Assembly: GCF_947623445.1 (NCBI RefSeq)
Contig: NC_135246.1
Span: 2,544,501 to 2,608,500 of the forward strand
Origin: Clavelina lepadiformis
Lineage: Eukaryota; Chordata; Ascidiacea; Aplousobranchia; Clavelinidae
Direction: 5' to 3'
DNA length: 64,000 bases
The translations under genes and the position numbers were made by a program. The notes beneath the pieces are model-generated. The model saw nothing but the letters and a program-made list of their open reading frames with translations, had not been told where the DNA came from and ran no database searches. Below are positions 9,511-22,213 of the stretch, piece after piece. Position 1 is the first letter of the stretch, and the number at the start of each line of letters is the position of its first letter.

Positions 9511-11577
9511 GCTACAAAAGCTTTTTTCCATGGTCTTGGTAGCATGCAATGCTAAGTGCCATTCACACTTGTTGACTCAGGTCGGCAAAGTGATGGCGGT
9601 ATGTTCTTGGCATCAAATATAGCAAAACTGTTTGAAAACAAAATGCTGGGTATGCTAGTAACCTCGCTGCTTCCCAACTCATCCACAACTGTACCCTACG
9701 TTTTAACTCTACGAAACTAAGTTCACTGACATGCTACCAGCACGCCGACTAGTAGCCAACAAAGAGAAAATGTAAAACATGTCCACCAAAAACAGACGGA
9801 ATTCCACTATAATAATCTGCATATCGTAAAGGCATGTAGTAACCGAGAAGGGTTAAAAATTCAAAAGGCAACGAAGATTCCAACCTAACGTGTTTAGTGC
9901 CTACTGACAAAGCAAATTGTAAAAATCCTGCCAAGCGACTGGTCATGATTAGGTCGGATGCGCGGAAATACATGTCGAGGTTATTTTGCACGTCCATAAC
10001 GCCTCATTTGCTTCCACCTTTATTTTCCAAACTACCAAACCAAAGGGGAAAGTGTTTTGCCGTCCTAAGTACAACACCCAAAACAAACCGAATACATTGA
10101 CGGCAAAACAGAAGAATTGTTTAACCTCGGCTTCTCCTATCGCAGTTGAAACAACACTGATTTCAACGCAAATAGTTCCCAACATCGTTTTCAAAAAACG
10201 CACACTGGCGTCATAATTAACACGACGTTCTCAAAGGTAACTTGTCCACAAGGTATAAAAACTTTTTTGTAAAATAATAAGGTAAACAGAAAAAGATCAA
10301 ACCGTCAATGTGCATATGAACGAGCCACAAAACTCGACGGTTAATAAACATTCAAAAAGCAAATTTCGGACATTTACAAATTTGTTTCTGTTAGTATAGC
10401 AAGCTTTGTAATTTCTTCGCCATTCCAGTCATTCTATAAAATGTTTATCTTGGAGCAGTGCTATCGTATAGGCCTATAAATTCGTATAAAATAGTTCACA
10501 TAAAAACAATAATTAACTTCGTAATTTCCTGCTATTTCTGAAAAGCTCATATTGCAATTATACTGTAGATCCTAAGCAATTACCAATACCAGAGACGCAA
10601 GAGCCAAGAGAGTTCTTGTGTTTGGTTATTACTGTAATACACTTGAGCATTTAGAAGTTTACTAAAAATTGAGGTGAAAATGTGAAGTATTTCTAAGACG
10701 ACGTTGGTTTGTAACTTACTTGTTATTAGCACAATAAGTCATTTGGCAATTTTTACGTTGTTTATGTTTATTCTAAGCGTGATTAACTTTTTTGTATTCA
10801 TTGAAAGCGTTTGACTGGAATTTTGATATCGATTAAAATCTGAATGTAGAACTGAAAATATATTTCTATAATGACATGTTAAGCTTATACTTAAATCAAG
10901 TGCCTGTTACTTGTTTAAATATAACATAAAATATAATACATAGATAGAAATTATAAATCTACAAAGAGGGTTGTCATGTTACATAACTTTTACTGAAGTC
11001 TCAATATACCTTAGATTTGTAGCTTCACACTGACTTCCAGGCGAGTCCCAAAAAGCTGACTTAAAGTGAGAGACAATTTCAAAAACAAGTTGATCTTATG
11101 TGAAACAACACTACTCACTAAATATTCTGGTAAAATAGTTTTGAAAAATATTTCTTGGTTAGGCAATTACAAGCAAAAGAAAATGGCTACATCATCATTT
11201 GCTCAGTGATATCTGGATAAAAACTGGTCAAGTTTTGATAAATTAAGAAATTTATGCAGTAACAACTTTATTTAAACGGAAGAAACCAAAGAACAAGCAA
11301 CTAGAATGTCCGACATAAAGTCAGTTAGTCCGCCACAAAAGTAGACAATAGATGATGATATATCGCAATGTTGTATAACGAAGGTATTTTTGAACTATGG
11401 TATAACCTTAATGTTTAGCTCAGTTTCAATGCGTCATGAAATTTGAATGTTTTTTGTATCTAATCTGTTGTTGCATACTTTAACGAATGGATGAGATAGT
11501 AAGTGAAACTATACGTATGACGTATGCAACATTAGGCATCATGAGTTAATTAAATGGTTAAGAAACAATGCGATACT
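9511..11577. other. No gene assigned
   Basis: Positions 9770-9860 may hold a decayed Cys-rich tail of a piggyBac transposase (weak). The remainder is AT-rich with short ORFs and no recognisable exon, RNA gene or repeat boundary. The left arm of the large inverted duplication begins at about 11578. Confidence 0.4.
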
Positions 11578-11583
11578 CTAGTT

Positions 11584-13811
11584 TTAAAGGGTACAAACAA
11601 CGCAGCTGATTTCTCGGCCTACGGCGTATGGCTCGCACAGCAAGGATGCGCATTGAGTTTCGACCATGTGCAAAAAGGCACCGTTTTGGCTTCCATGCGT
11701 GCCAGGCACAACTTGTGGCGTGTCATCTACGCAAATTGGAGATGTGGCGTGTTTGTCGCTATGGCCCCCGGCCATGATGTATCCAGTGTATTCTTTGGTC
11801 CAGCCCTGAGGACAAGTTACTCTTCCTGGTATCATCAGCTGATGCAACAAAACGATAATTATACTGGTTTCAGTGATATACAAATGCTCAATAACGATTA
11901 ATTACAGAAAGCTACTAAATCTGTTGAAGTTGATTTATACAGCATACCTGAGTGGTTCGTCGTTCAACCAGACAAACTGCACATGGAACCGAATGCAGGT
12001 ACGTCGAATGGGTTTCGATCAGAGAGAAGTCCATTACAGAACTAATCCAAGAATCTCGATATTCTAATCCGTATATATGTGAAGCTCCTGAGTATCCAAA
12101 TAAATTGTTAAACACATAAGTTTGAAACTGAATGAAAAGAAATGTTCTGTATTTTACCTTGATTTCCATCTTGAAAACGTCCGTTTCTGTAGGAGACGTT
12201 GAGATGAAGACACAAAGAATCAGAAACACCTCCGGTATGGGTATAATGAGCGCCGGCCGCTATCCCTATTACGTAAATGTGCAAATACCAGCTGTTTATA
12301 CGTCAATTTCGTTCAGGATGTAAGTGATTTCCAAGGTTATTTTAGTTTTAAGTCTTACCTTCGTATATTAAGTCGTTGTTCGGCCCTGAACAATCATGTC
12401 GACCCCATCTCGTGTAAACCACACCTTTTCCTTCTGGAACGTGACGTCATAAGCATACAAGTGTACTTATACAAGAACCAGTGAAAATAAAGTAAAGATA
12501 CACGTAGGTGATTTACTATCTAAGCGTACATATATTTGAGCGAAAGGAATGTATATATCTTTACTGGCCTACCTGTAAGCATTGTTTCGTCAATCTGTGA
12601 TAAAATTAGTCTGTGTTTAAGTTGCTACAGTGCTCATATACGAAAGTTGTTTTCAGTTTTACCATAGTCTATTGTCAGAGCTGGGCACAATCCTTTTCTT
12701 AGGAGAGGATCCACGAGAGCATTTTGATGAGGATTAACCACTCGTCCCTTTTTTGTGGAAACAAACTTAAGATTTTCGACAGCTTTAAAATTGATTTTAT
12801 GCAGTGAATGAAAAATGACTGCTACAAGATTAATTCACACAACACTAAGCGCGTCAGAACCATGTGTTGGCGATTCGATATAAACGCTTTACTTTTTTAA
12901 GCTGATAACAATAGTCAGTGACGAAGACACTCACAGAGTTCGCCCCAGTTTTTATCATAGTGTACAGCAACTTGCTTCATGTTGCTTTTATTTTTATAAC
13001 TTTACCAATATATCTTTTGGAAATTAAAAGTATTAAATTAATGGACGTAGGCATCGATACAATTCTGTAAAGTTCGTGTTACTCTACTCGCTTACTTATG
13101 ATTTGTGGCAAGTATGACCGAAACAAAACTCTTTCCTAACATTTACAACAATGTTGTTACCTTGATCGGGTAACAAAATAATTTACAACAAATAACGATA
13201 AACTAATATTATTAAGCTGTACAGTTAGACAGACACATTGCAAATATGGAACATACATATGCGATTAGTTTTCGAAAATGCGCCGGAGTGAAACAACTTT
13301 TTTCATTGACGAAAGGAAGAACGATCGACGTTTTTAGGATTAGCAGTTGCCCAGCTCTACCTATCGCTCTTCGTACGTGAATATTTTCTTAACAAGTAAA
13401 CCTATTTCAGTTTTGAGTACTTACCATTACGTTATCATTAGGAGACCTTCTAACTCTACGAGGCTTAGCAGTTTGTTTCGAATTAGAACTGTGTGAACTT
13501 GATTTCCTTTTAAGGTGCTTTTGCTCTTGTGGAATTTTGTCTTTGGCAGTGAACTGAAAGGTTTCCATTTTCTTCTGCAGTCTATAAAACAAACGTTGAA
13601 TGCTAAACATTTTCTTTTTACCACTTTAATTACTTTCTAAACTTACACATCAATTTTCTCTCGTGTGTTTATAACGAAATTGATGCAAGCGAAGAAACTT
13701 AAGCCAGTTAAGATTAGTAAAATTAATTTTGAAGAAACTTTTGCATGTTGGACACGATCCCGAAACATTTTCAAATTTCTGCTCTCAGTAACTTTTCGTT
13801 TGCTTATCATC
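11584..13811 (-). CDS. Membrane-anchored short-chain collagen C4-like protein, left copy
   Basis: Exons (minus): 13811-13647, 13581-13425, 12433-12359, 12265-12158, 12087-11948, 11838-11584. The N-terminus MISKRKVTESRNLKMFRD precedes a hydrophobic span (LILLILTGLSFFACINFV), giving a type II membrane topology. A basic Ser-rich stalk contains the dibasic PRRVRRSP. The C-terminal half has the C4-like domain blocks VYTRWGR, GAHYTHTGG, SVPCAVC, TCPQGWT.EYTGYIM and ISCVVCTL. This domain is known from 'short-chain collagen C4-like' proteins of marine invertebrates. The visible exons do not join in frame between 13425 and 12433, so a further exon of 3n+1 bases is expected there. All exons are open and splice sites intact. 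The start follows an acceptor ending AG|GATG. The neighbouring GPCR lies upstream on the same strand. Confidence 0.75.
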
Positions 13812-14084
13812 CTGAAATATGGATTTGAACAACACAATATCACACCAGGAATTTAATAATGTTTTGCTGCTGGATGTTTTTCTCTTAACGTGAATGTTGA
13901 AGTTGGTAAACACCAATGATTGACAAATTGTTTCCGAAAATAGAAAACTAATTGAATTCTAAAACGCTTGTGCTGGGCTATGAATAGGCATGTTTAAACC
14001 ACTATGGTTTGCAATGTAGTTTTGAAAAGGAAACTTATAACTTCATTTTCTTTAGTCGAGTTGTTTTCACAGGAAATTATAGGG

Positions 14085-15355
14085 TATGACGGTTAAAGCA
14101 GCGGAAGTCTTGGTTTAGACTACAATCTGCATAACATTATGAAAACATGAATCAAAAAACAGTAATAGATTTTTCTCGTGCAATTTAAATAGATGGCTGA
14201 TAGTAGCCCACATAAGTGCTTTTGTGATTTAACGGATACTCGAACTGTTTTTCCGCAGGTAGGGTAATGTGCAGGGTTGCCATTGGTTTAAACTAAAAAA
14301 TAAGCACGACTAGGAAACGAAACACGAATACCACCTTAAACAGAGCATAACAGGAGAAAACAACCAATGTTCCTAAAAACACAAGACACTATCACAATAA
14401 GGACGCAAGTGAAAATAAAGACTTTTCTCAGAAAAAAGGAAAAAAATATTTTATAAGACACGGACCTATAAAATAAAGAAAAATCTTAGAAATAAGGACG
14501 GTATGGCAACCCTGGAAGTTTTAGAAGTTTTTCTTGTTACACCGCGCTCCCGCTGTGCTTAACTGCCTGGAAAACCAGCTGACCGCGAAAAGAGAACAGT
14601 TAGTCGAGTCAGTTGTGCGTGAATGATTAAATGAAAACGATACGCTTCAATGCGGAGAGTGAGCAACATTATGACAACAATTCAATAACTACAAACTCCA
14701 ACTTTATAAAACAAACGTGGAAAGATAACCGAACCTTTTATAGGAAAAGTCACCAAATTTCTACAGCAAACACTGCAACTGTACGCCACGTTTTTCTGTG
14801 ACTGTGTGCAGGGTCGGCCACACATAGTGTAGATAGGATTCAACGAGATTGATGCAACTCTTTAACTCAGTTTGACCCAGTAAATTTGCAACAATTTATG
14901 CGCATTTTTATGTTTGTATGAGTTCATTGTTTCAATCTTCATGTTTATGCATTGCCCTTGTATTTGGAATGGGATATTCTTTGACTAGTAACACAAATCA
15001 TACTGAGTTTTTTTAATTTGAGCTGACTTTTATAACAGCTAAACATTTCCCGATTCAGAATCATAATACAGAACAAAAAATATTAACCAACAAATTTAAA
15101 CAAAAGTCCTATAGATATAACATAAAATAGTAGGCTACTTCGCTTTTTCTTAAACAAGTATTTGTAGTGTTTATTTTCATAGTTGTTTACTTAAATTGTT
15201 TACTTTAGTTTTGAAGCAATAAAAATAAATGAAACTTTAAATAAAGATCGTAAAAAACGTGTCCACCACCACTTAACATCACATTAAGATTCCACAAATT
15301 CAACTGATTAAAATTATGACGTCGCTTTTGAATAACATGACGTGACACAAGCAAT
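14085..15355. other. Left-arm-only spacer, no gene
   Basis: This segment lies between the GPCR and the C4-like gene and has no counterpart in the right arm. It contains the short inverted-end element at 14272-14514; I see nothing coding elsewhere. Confidence 0.5.
14272..14514. mobile_element. Short MITE-like element with CAGGGTTGCCAT ends
   Basis: CAGGGTTGCCAT at the left and ATGGCAACCCTG at the right form 12-bp perfect inverted ends around 243 bp of AT-rich DNA with repeated AAATAAGGACG words. The 8 bases on either side do not match, so no target duplication supports it. The CAGGG termini are hAT-like. Confidence 0.5.
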
Positions 15356-15650
15356 CTACGTTTAAGTTTGACTGCAGCTTGGATGAAATAGTTGTGGATT
15401 TTTAGGAAAATCAAAGAAAAATGAGAAAGTATTATTCAGACAAAAGCGTAATAAAACGTCGATTCACAACTCAATCAAAAAGTGGGTACATGCGGCAATA
15501 TAGATCATGCAAACATGTCATCTACCAATCAAATTACATGCACTTGGGAAGTAGCAGTGGTAAGAAATTTTGTTTTCAAAACAAACATCAAAAAAGACTT
15601 TAGATGGAAATAATGTTTAAGAGAACGCCACATGAAGTTTATCCTGAAAC

Positions 15651-17743
15651 TCAATGTTTACAATTGACGTTGAGCTCGAACGATTTCCTAATGGGGGTAT
15701 GATTTCGGCTGGGGCGAAATCTTTTGCACAAGCGCTTCACTTTATTTTCGATGTAGGGTGAATACAAGATGGGGTTGAAGGCGCTGTTCATGGGGAGGAG
15801 CACTCCTGCAGTGAATATTTCCACTCCATTTGGAAGTTTTACTCCACTCACGCTTATGTAAGCCATTGTGCAGATCGGGATCCAACAAAGAAAATCGGAA
15901 ATCATGATGCGACAGATTTGTTGATTCATTTTTGCACTTTGCCTTTGCGAATTATCACTTTTTATCGGGAGATTTTTTAATTTCCAAGCAATTAAAGCAA
16001 ATCCAGAGAGCACAAACATAAATGAAAAGAAATTGAAGGCTATCATGACAATGGAATATATCCAGAAAGTATCACTACGGTCAACGTATAATCGTGGCAT
16101 GCACACGCTTGTAGTACCATAGTAACCGATTTCGCCTATTGGAGCATATTGAGGAAATTTGTCCTTCAAAAAACTATGAACATTTTCCTAAGAACTGTCA
16201 CCAAGATCCTGTGACGTGTTTGTGAGAATGGCCAGACGACAAGCAAAGTCTGTGACGTAATCATGAGTAACTGTATCAGATGAAGAAAAGTCGTTAAGAA
16301 ATATAACTTTAGATTTAAAGTAACGCGTGGTGTTGGATACGACGGCAATGATGATGGAAATTATCCATGAAGAGACTGCAGCGATTATCCAAGGTGTTTC
16401 AGAAGTCAATCGAGCTTTGAATGGATAAGAGACAGCATACAAGCGATAACCCGTAAGAATTACCATGAGAAAACAAGATGTTTGACTGGAAATAACGCAC
16501 AGACTTCCCGCCAATGAACAAAGCGGACTCGATTTCCATTCATAATCAAATTCAGAATATTTGCCTGAATGCTGAATATCTCTCACTAAAATAATCATCA
16601 AATACACACCCATTAAGCAGTCAGAGACGGAGAGGTTGATGATTAAAAGATGGTTGCATACAGAAGCATCTTTGCGATTCCTTTCGTCAAGCTTTTCAAT
16701 AGACAGCATAGCGACATAAAAATTTCCAAAAATTGTCCGTGCAGTGATAAACCACAGCCATATCTTCAGACCAAGGCTGTCAATCATATTACGAGTGGAA
16801 GAAAATATTCCAGGAATGAATTCATACGACACTTCAACGCAGTCTTGCTTACCATTAAGAACTGAAGAATTGGGAATTGATGTTAGATTTCCTACTTTGG
16901 TTGTACAGTAGTGCCTGTTAAAACAGTTGTTCTCGTCAATTCCATCATCGCAGTTTTCTCTCCCGTCACATTGTTGTAAGATGTCAATGCTAACCTTTTC
17001 ACCAGCTTTACACTGAAACCGCATTGGACAATTGTTCTCATCAAATCCTTCGGAGCAGTTTGTGTCTTGCAAGTACTTCCATGCCTCATCAATGTAACCG
17101 TCGCAGTATCGATCACCCATCGGGAAGGAAGTGCGGCAAGTATCATTACAAAATGCTGGAGGATTGAGACACGATTTGCACTCATCAGAGAAGTCGATGC
17201 ATTCTGGTCTTCCATCGCACTGGACGGCTTGTGTGTCACCCTGTTTGTTCTTGCAAGTCATAAAATTTTCTTTTACTTGCAACAGGTTTTCACAACTTTG
17301 GCCAGAACCAGAAGCGTCATCTGTTTCAGTGTTCCAGGATTTGAAGAAGCCGCATTTCGATGATCTGGAGAAGATATCCAGACACTCCGGCAATGATGGA
17401 TTTTCGCATAGACATTCGTCTGAGAGGTCGAAACAATCAATGACACCATCACAGACTTGCTTAGGCGAGATAATCAGGCGATTGTCCAAACATTGGAAAC
17501 AATAAAAGGAGCCGTCATCACCAAAGCAAAGGTCAGATTTATCATAGCATTGTGCAGTGTCGTCGTACAAATTCCATTGAGGAAGGACGCATAGAATAGT
17601 TGAGAACTTGGCCGAACACTTAAATCCAGGTTGGAAAGTTATTTCGTCGGTTCCATCTTTACATTCCTCTCTTCCGTTACAAAAGTTTTGGTTCAAGATA
17701 AAGGATTGATCAGAACATTGGAATATTTCGTTACAGCCAGAAA
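15651..17743 (-). pseudogene. LDLa-GPCR, left copy (5'-truncated, premature stop)
   Basis: This copy is nearly identical to the right-arm gene from residue block SGCNEIFQCSDQ onward. It covers several LDL-receptor class A repeats, then seven hydrophobic spans of a rhodopsin-family receptor up to NSAFNPILYSPYIEN in TM7. Exons for the signal peptide and first LDLa modules are absent: homology starts abruptly at about 17743. A TAG replaces the Trp codon of the right copy at about 16187 (DSSWENV becomes DSS*ENV), cutting the protein between TM4 and TM5. The last LDLa motif also reads VEVSYEF instead of VDGSDEF, losing calcium-binding acidic residues. It is therefore very likely a pseudogene or null allele. 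Transcription would be toward the C4-like gene. Confidence 0.85.
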
Positions 17744-17834
17744 TTTTTTTGCAAACAAACGTCAAAAAATATTTGACTAAAGGGAAATAATATTTAAGAG
17801 AATGCCACATGAAGTTTATCCTGAAACTCAATGT

Positions 17835-18075
17835 TTAAAATTGACGTTGAGCTCGATCGATTCCCTATTGGGGGTTCGATTTCGGCTGGGTCGAAATCTT
17901 TTCTACAAACACTTTGCTTTGGTTTCGGTATAGGGCGAGTACAAGATGGGGTTAAATGCACTGTTGATGGGGAGGAGCACTCCTGCAGTGAACATCTCAA
18001 CTCCATCTGGAAGCTTCGCTCCACTACTCTTCTGCAGATGGGAATCCAATAAAGGGAAATCGCAAGACATGACTC
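17835..18075 (-). pseudogene. 3' tail of a further GPCR copy
   Basis: The minus strand reads SGAKLPDGVEMFTAGVLLPI, NSAFNPILYSPYTETKAK and a C-terminus ending ELNVNFKH before a stop. This is the TM6-TM7 end of the same receptor with several substitutions and a small deletion near 18020. Its 3' flank (about 17743-17835) matches the 3' flank of the left copy at about 15560-15640, then switches directly into the middle of the left copy's exon. It is a recombination-truncated family member. Confidence 0.75.
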
Positions 18076-19885
18076 GAGTCATCAAACGATTCAAGTCATG
18101 TCCTTTATATATATATAAAACCAAGCGATGCGAAAAGCAAAATATTCGTTTCTGTCAAAAAGAAACGTTTGGAATTTTTACAAGTTTGCTTCGTTCTACA
18201 ACTCTACACGCATTTGCAGACAAAAAGTGCATGTAATTGTATTTTAAATTACATTTTTATGTGTTTGGAAGAAAAAGGAAAAACTGTTTTACCACAAGGT
18301 TTACACCTAATCTAAGACTTGATTTCAGTCATATTAGCAAAAAGTGACTCGAGTCATTGCGAATCTGATATCAATGTAAGTCATCTTAGTCCTGAAGTAA
18401 CTTGCCACCAGGGAATGTCTCCACTGAGCAGAAAGTGAGCAATGGAAAATTTTTGCAATTGCGTCATTTAACTCATTATAGAAGTTTGAGTAAACCTGGA
18501 GAAATGAGGGAAAGTCGTACGTCAATAAATATTCGTTGGGTGGCGGTAAAGAGCAAAACTGTTAGGTTCAGTGCAGTCATAGCAGCAAAAATTTATTCCT
18601 ATTACAGTAAATGTTGTTGCCATAACATTTTTCTGATTCGTGCCGTGGTGATCGATCCATGAGAAACGAAATTTTGTGCAGTTCAAAAGCTTTGGTCTAC
18701 TCTATACAATAATCAATAAGGTATTTAAGTTTGGTTTCTAAAATTAGAATTTAATAAACAAGAAGGCCTACAAGGGGCACAATGCGTGACGCTGGTTACG
18801 TTAAACGTAAAGGAGAAAATAGCTACATTACAATTCAAGGTCAGAGATTTAGAATGATCAGCACGAATTTTAGTTGAGTTTTCCGCTGCTAAATGATTGA
18901 TAACAGAAGCAACGTAGAGACATAAGTTATTATTTTAACCGAAAACAGTAAGTAGGCTATAGGCTATAAGAAAAAAGTAGATATCAAAATGGAAGCATGT
19001 TAGTCGGCACAAAAGTCGATAAGATTGCTATAGTTGCGGTCAAAAGCACGTTTGTGTCACAAGAAAAATTATTGTCAAAGTGAATCGGGTGGTTGGTAAT
19101 GTTGAATAAACAGCATGATATTTGTCAACTGAGCCATTCCACATTTGAAGATAGTATATGACTAAATTTCAAACATTGGTGGATGTAGCACCTGAAATAG
19201 TTTTGACATATTGCCAGCATGATATCGTCGTGTCGTAACCTTGCAATTCGCGAAGGAACAACGGATTGGTTACGGATGAGCCCAAATGTTAACGTTTACG
19301 CTATCACACAAAAAGAGAATGCTATTGCTAATGTGCTGCTGTAAATAGAGATACAGTAATAGGGAAGTTTAGTTTAAAGAAGGACGACGAAATGATTCAA
19401 TGAAAACGTGAAGTTAACAAAATTAATTATCCATGACATATATTATTGGACTCATACTATACATGGTACTGATTTTAACGGTTAGAGAATCAAAAGTGAA
19501 TAATTATGCGATTGAACAACATGTCGGCGTTAAGAGATGGATGAAAATCGGATAAAAACAAAAGCATATCCAAAGGTCGTCTCTGTGGTTTTAAAAAGCG
19601 GAGTCGGTAGAGTAAACTTATAAAATCCATTAAAATAGAGCAGTAAAAGCTTATCCAAATAAAATAATGGTTAATAATTAACCGATATCTAACGTTGAAA
19701 AAAGACGCCATATGTTAGTGGCTGTTTGTTGGCAGTTTTGTTATCTGAGTTTTGAGGTAAATTTGCTTCTCTTTTGTTTGACTCTTAGATTGCTAAATGT
19801 GTGTACAGTGTAGAAAATACACAAACTATCAGTTAATTGATATTAGCAGGCAAATAATGCAATAACCGATGTTTCATTTTTCTGG
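18076..19885. other. No gene seen
   Basis: Short ORFs only. Words GACTCGAGTCAT recur at about 18070 and 18345. No exon with homology to the receptor's first exons is present, so the left copies have no visible 5' ends. Confidence 0.5.
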
Positions 19886-19889
19886 TTCC

Positions 19890-20575
19890 ATGACATATGA
19901 CCGCGAGAAAATGACCGCGAACAAACTCACCGGGGACAACTGAACGTGACGTAAATTGACCGTGAACAAACTGACCGTGATGTAAATTGACCGCGAACAA
20001 ACTAACCGGGAACAGACTTACCGGAATGAAAATTGACCGTGCAAGTGCTGAATTATTGTGTTTAAGTTGATCTCCAACTTTTTTTGCAATTTACAATAAT
20101 TAGTATAACCATAACCAAGACTTAAAACTAGGGGAGTCCTGACGTACAGCTTCAATCTGACAATTTACTTAACTAAAGTGTCCATTGTTATTGCAATGAG
20201 TCAATTGTTACTACATGAGATAGGCTACAACGCATTGTTTCATAATCTCATCAAACAACTCGTCTAGACCGGGAAAATGCATGTAACAATAGGAAATCTA
20301 TGAATAAAGGTGAAAAACCCGTAGGGTCACCCTACACCCTACAACGGGCCAAAAAACTCTACGAGTGGCAACCTTGACTGCAATACACATACTAAATTGG
20401 ATAGTGACTAGATATCGACTAGATAGTGAATTAGAATTTTGACCTTTTGACGGCCAATTTATCGACGGTTAATTTCATCGCCGGCCAATTTACGTCACGG
20501 TTAATTTGTTGCCGGTCAGTTGTCCACTACCAGTTGTCGCCGGTGAGTTTGTTCACGGTCACTTCTCGTGATCCC
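19890..20575. repeat. Inverted element built from GACCGTGAACAAA-type motifs
   Basis: The left part (19890-20045) has many degenerate copies of ATTGACCGTGAACAAACTG, and the right part (20445-20570) has the reverse complement (TTTGTTCACGGTCA and variants). The roughly 400 bp centre is unrelated AT-rich DNA. Outer ends pair as TGACCGCGAACAAACTCACCG with CGGTGAGTTTGTTCACGGTCA (20 bases at the core). This looks like a MITE or other non-autonomous element with subterminal binding-site arrays. No target duplication is evident. Confidence 0.65.
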
Positions 20576-21364
20576 CATTTTTCTTATGTGCAAACTATAT
20601 TACTGACGGAGCGAGTAAGCGCATGGTAACTTTTAAGTCTTCATACGCGCCTCCTCTTATCAAATGAGAGAATGTAGGCATAGGGTCGTAAAGAGCAACG
20701 TGGCGCAATTACGATTGCGTAAACACTTGTGACGTTGGAATTCTTTCCAGGTCTTAAACCGCAAACGGCTGATCGCATCAGCCGAAAAATAAACCCTATT
20801 TAATGACCGGTAAACGACAACATTTCACTACCTTCATGGCGGGCAAGGAATTTTAACCAGAAACTTCTTGCGTCTTATACGGCTGCCACTATTTTACCGG
20901 AAAACATCGTGCGTTCAAAGCTATATTTCATACATTCTTCTAACCTAACTTAAATGTTATACCATAGTAACCTTAACCTAACCTAAATCCATCTCCTTTT
21001 CTAAATTCAACTCCAATAAAATCTTAAATAACTAAAATCTACTTTTTGCAGACTAAATTTTCTAACCTAACCTGTCACCTGTAACAGTAACAGCAAAAAC
21101 ATTCTCTTCGTTATTGCAGCGAGTCAAACGACATGGCGTTTGATGGTTAGGGGTGGGCAGGTGCAAAATAAATTGCTTTAAAACATGTAGAAACACACAC
21201 GATACATGGCCGAAAATGTAAAATACTAAAATCAATTTAAAAGTACAAACCGTCATACAAGCCGACATACTTGTATGTATACGGGCAACGCGGTGATATA
21301 CGCTTTTTAACTACTATTATTCTAACCTATTAAAATCTACTTCTATACTATTACTACTATCTAA
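20576..21364. other. No gene seen
   Basis: It contains irregular CTAACCTAACC/TTAACCTAACC words at about 20940-21070, too short and irregular to be a telomeric array. No coding was recognised. Confidence 0.5.
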
Positions 21365-22175
21365 TATAAGGTACCTGTACCGAATAAGGCCCACCTAACA
21401 CTTTTTTGAAAATAACTCAAGAACCATAAATGAGAATAGACTGAAAAATCGTATTCTATTAGTGAGGGTATATGACTACAACATATTAAAACCACAATAC
21501 CTGACAACCCCCCAAAAAATTTTTATAAAGAAATTAAAAATTCCAAAAAATGGGCCTTATTAGGAGCATAGACTCCTAATAAGGCCCACCAATTTTGTGA
21601 GTATTTTGATTCAAAACATAGTAATAGACAACATATAACATTATAAGAAATTTCACATTTTAAGTTGTACAAACATTTAAAAAGATTCCACTAGGCGCAT
21701 CAAAGTAACTGCAACAACTTGCCAACTGATGACTGGAACCACTCTTGAAGTCTGGACATCAATTAGCCAAGCATCTTGTATGGGCCTTATTAGGCGCATG
21801 TGGCATCCACGAAAAAAATGTCACATTTTTATCATCAGAAAAATTTTAGCAAAAAAAAGTGCATTATCCTTTTCAATACTAAGTTGGTTGTTACATGAAA
21901 ACTTCAGCCGGCTAACAACAGTTCATTTAACCGGCCAAATTCTCACTTGCTTTTTTTCTAAATTAACAAAACCACCTTAACTGCAAATATCAAATTTTTG
22001 TTGTGCTCTAGCGAATCGGTTGATCACGTGACAAGGATGAAATCTGGTAAACCATCATGAATTTATATTAGTTTTTATGTAGGGACAAAATCTTTCATTT
22101 ATTTGCACGGGTTTGCGAAATATGAGTAATGGGCCTTATTAGGGACCGGGCCTTATTCGGTACAGGTACCTTATA
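21365..22175. mobile_element. MITE with GGTACCTGTACC ends and internal GGGCCTTATTAG motifs
   Basis: Perfect inverted ends of about 29 bp (beginning ATATAAGGTACCTGTACC) bracket about 0.8 kb. The motif GGGCCTTATTAG or its complement recurs at about 21552, 21583 (as a hairpin), 21782, 22131 and in the termini. No transposase is present. The flanks are TA-rich, so the target duplication (possibly TA) cannot be resolved. It sits about 50 bp upstream of the first coding exon of the intact GPCR gene. Confidence 0.75.
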
Positions 22176-22202
22176 TATATATACTGTATATATATATATC
22201 TT
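22170..22202. repeat. (TA)n microsatellite
   Basis: Alternating TA dinucleotides with one CTG interruption, directly between the MITE end and the GPCR first exon. Confidence 0.8.
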
Positions 22203-22213
22203 ATAATATGTCA

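Larger units (their letters stand above)
11578..18075 (-). repeat. Left arm of large inverted duplication (GPCR + C4-like block)
   Basis: Read on the minus strand, this arm repeats the plus-strand block 25799-34920. GPCR exon sequence (17743 to 15651) and its 3' flank to about 15355 match 25799-28175. The C4-like gene with its introns and 5' flank (about 14085 to 11578) matches 32560-34920, and exon lengths are identical. Positions 14085-15355 have no counterpart. An extra partial GPCR tail occupies 17835-18075. Confidence 0.85.

Noticed and set aside
9749..9997. 82-codon minus-strand ORF as a membrane protein
   Set aside because: The opposite strand shows weak remnants of a piggyBac Cys-rich tail, and the ORF has no start context or homology.
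20940..21075. CTAACCTAACC words suggesting interstitial telomeric repeats
   Set aside because: The words are irregular, few and mixed with other sequence; the canonical TTAGGG array is absent.
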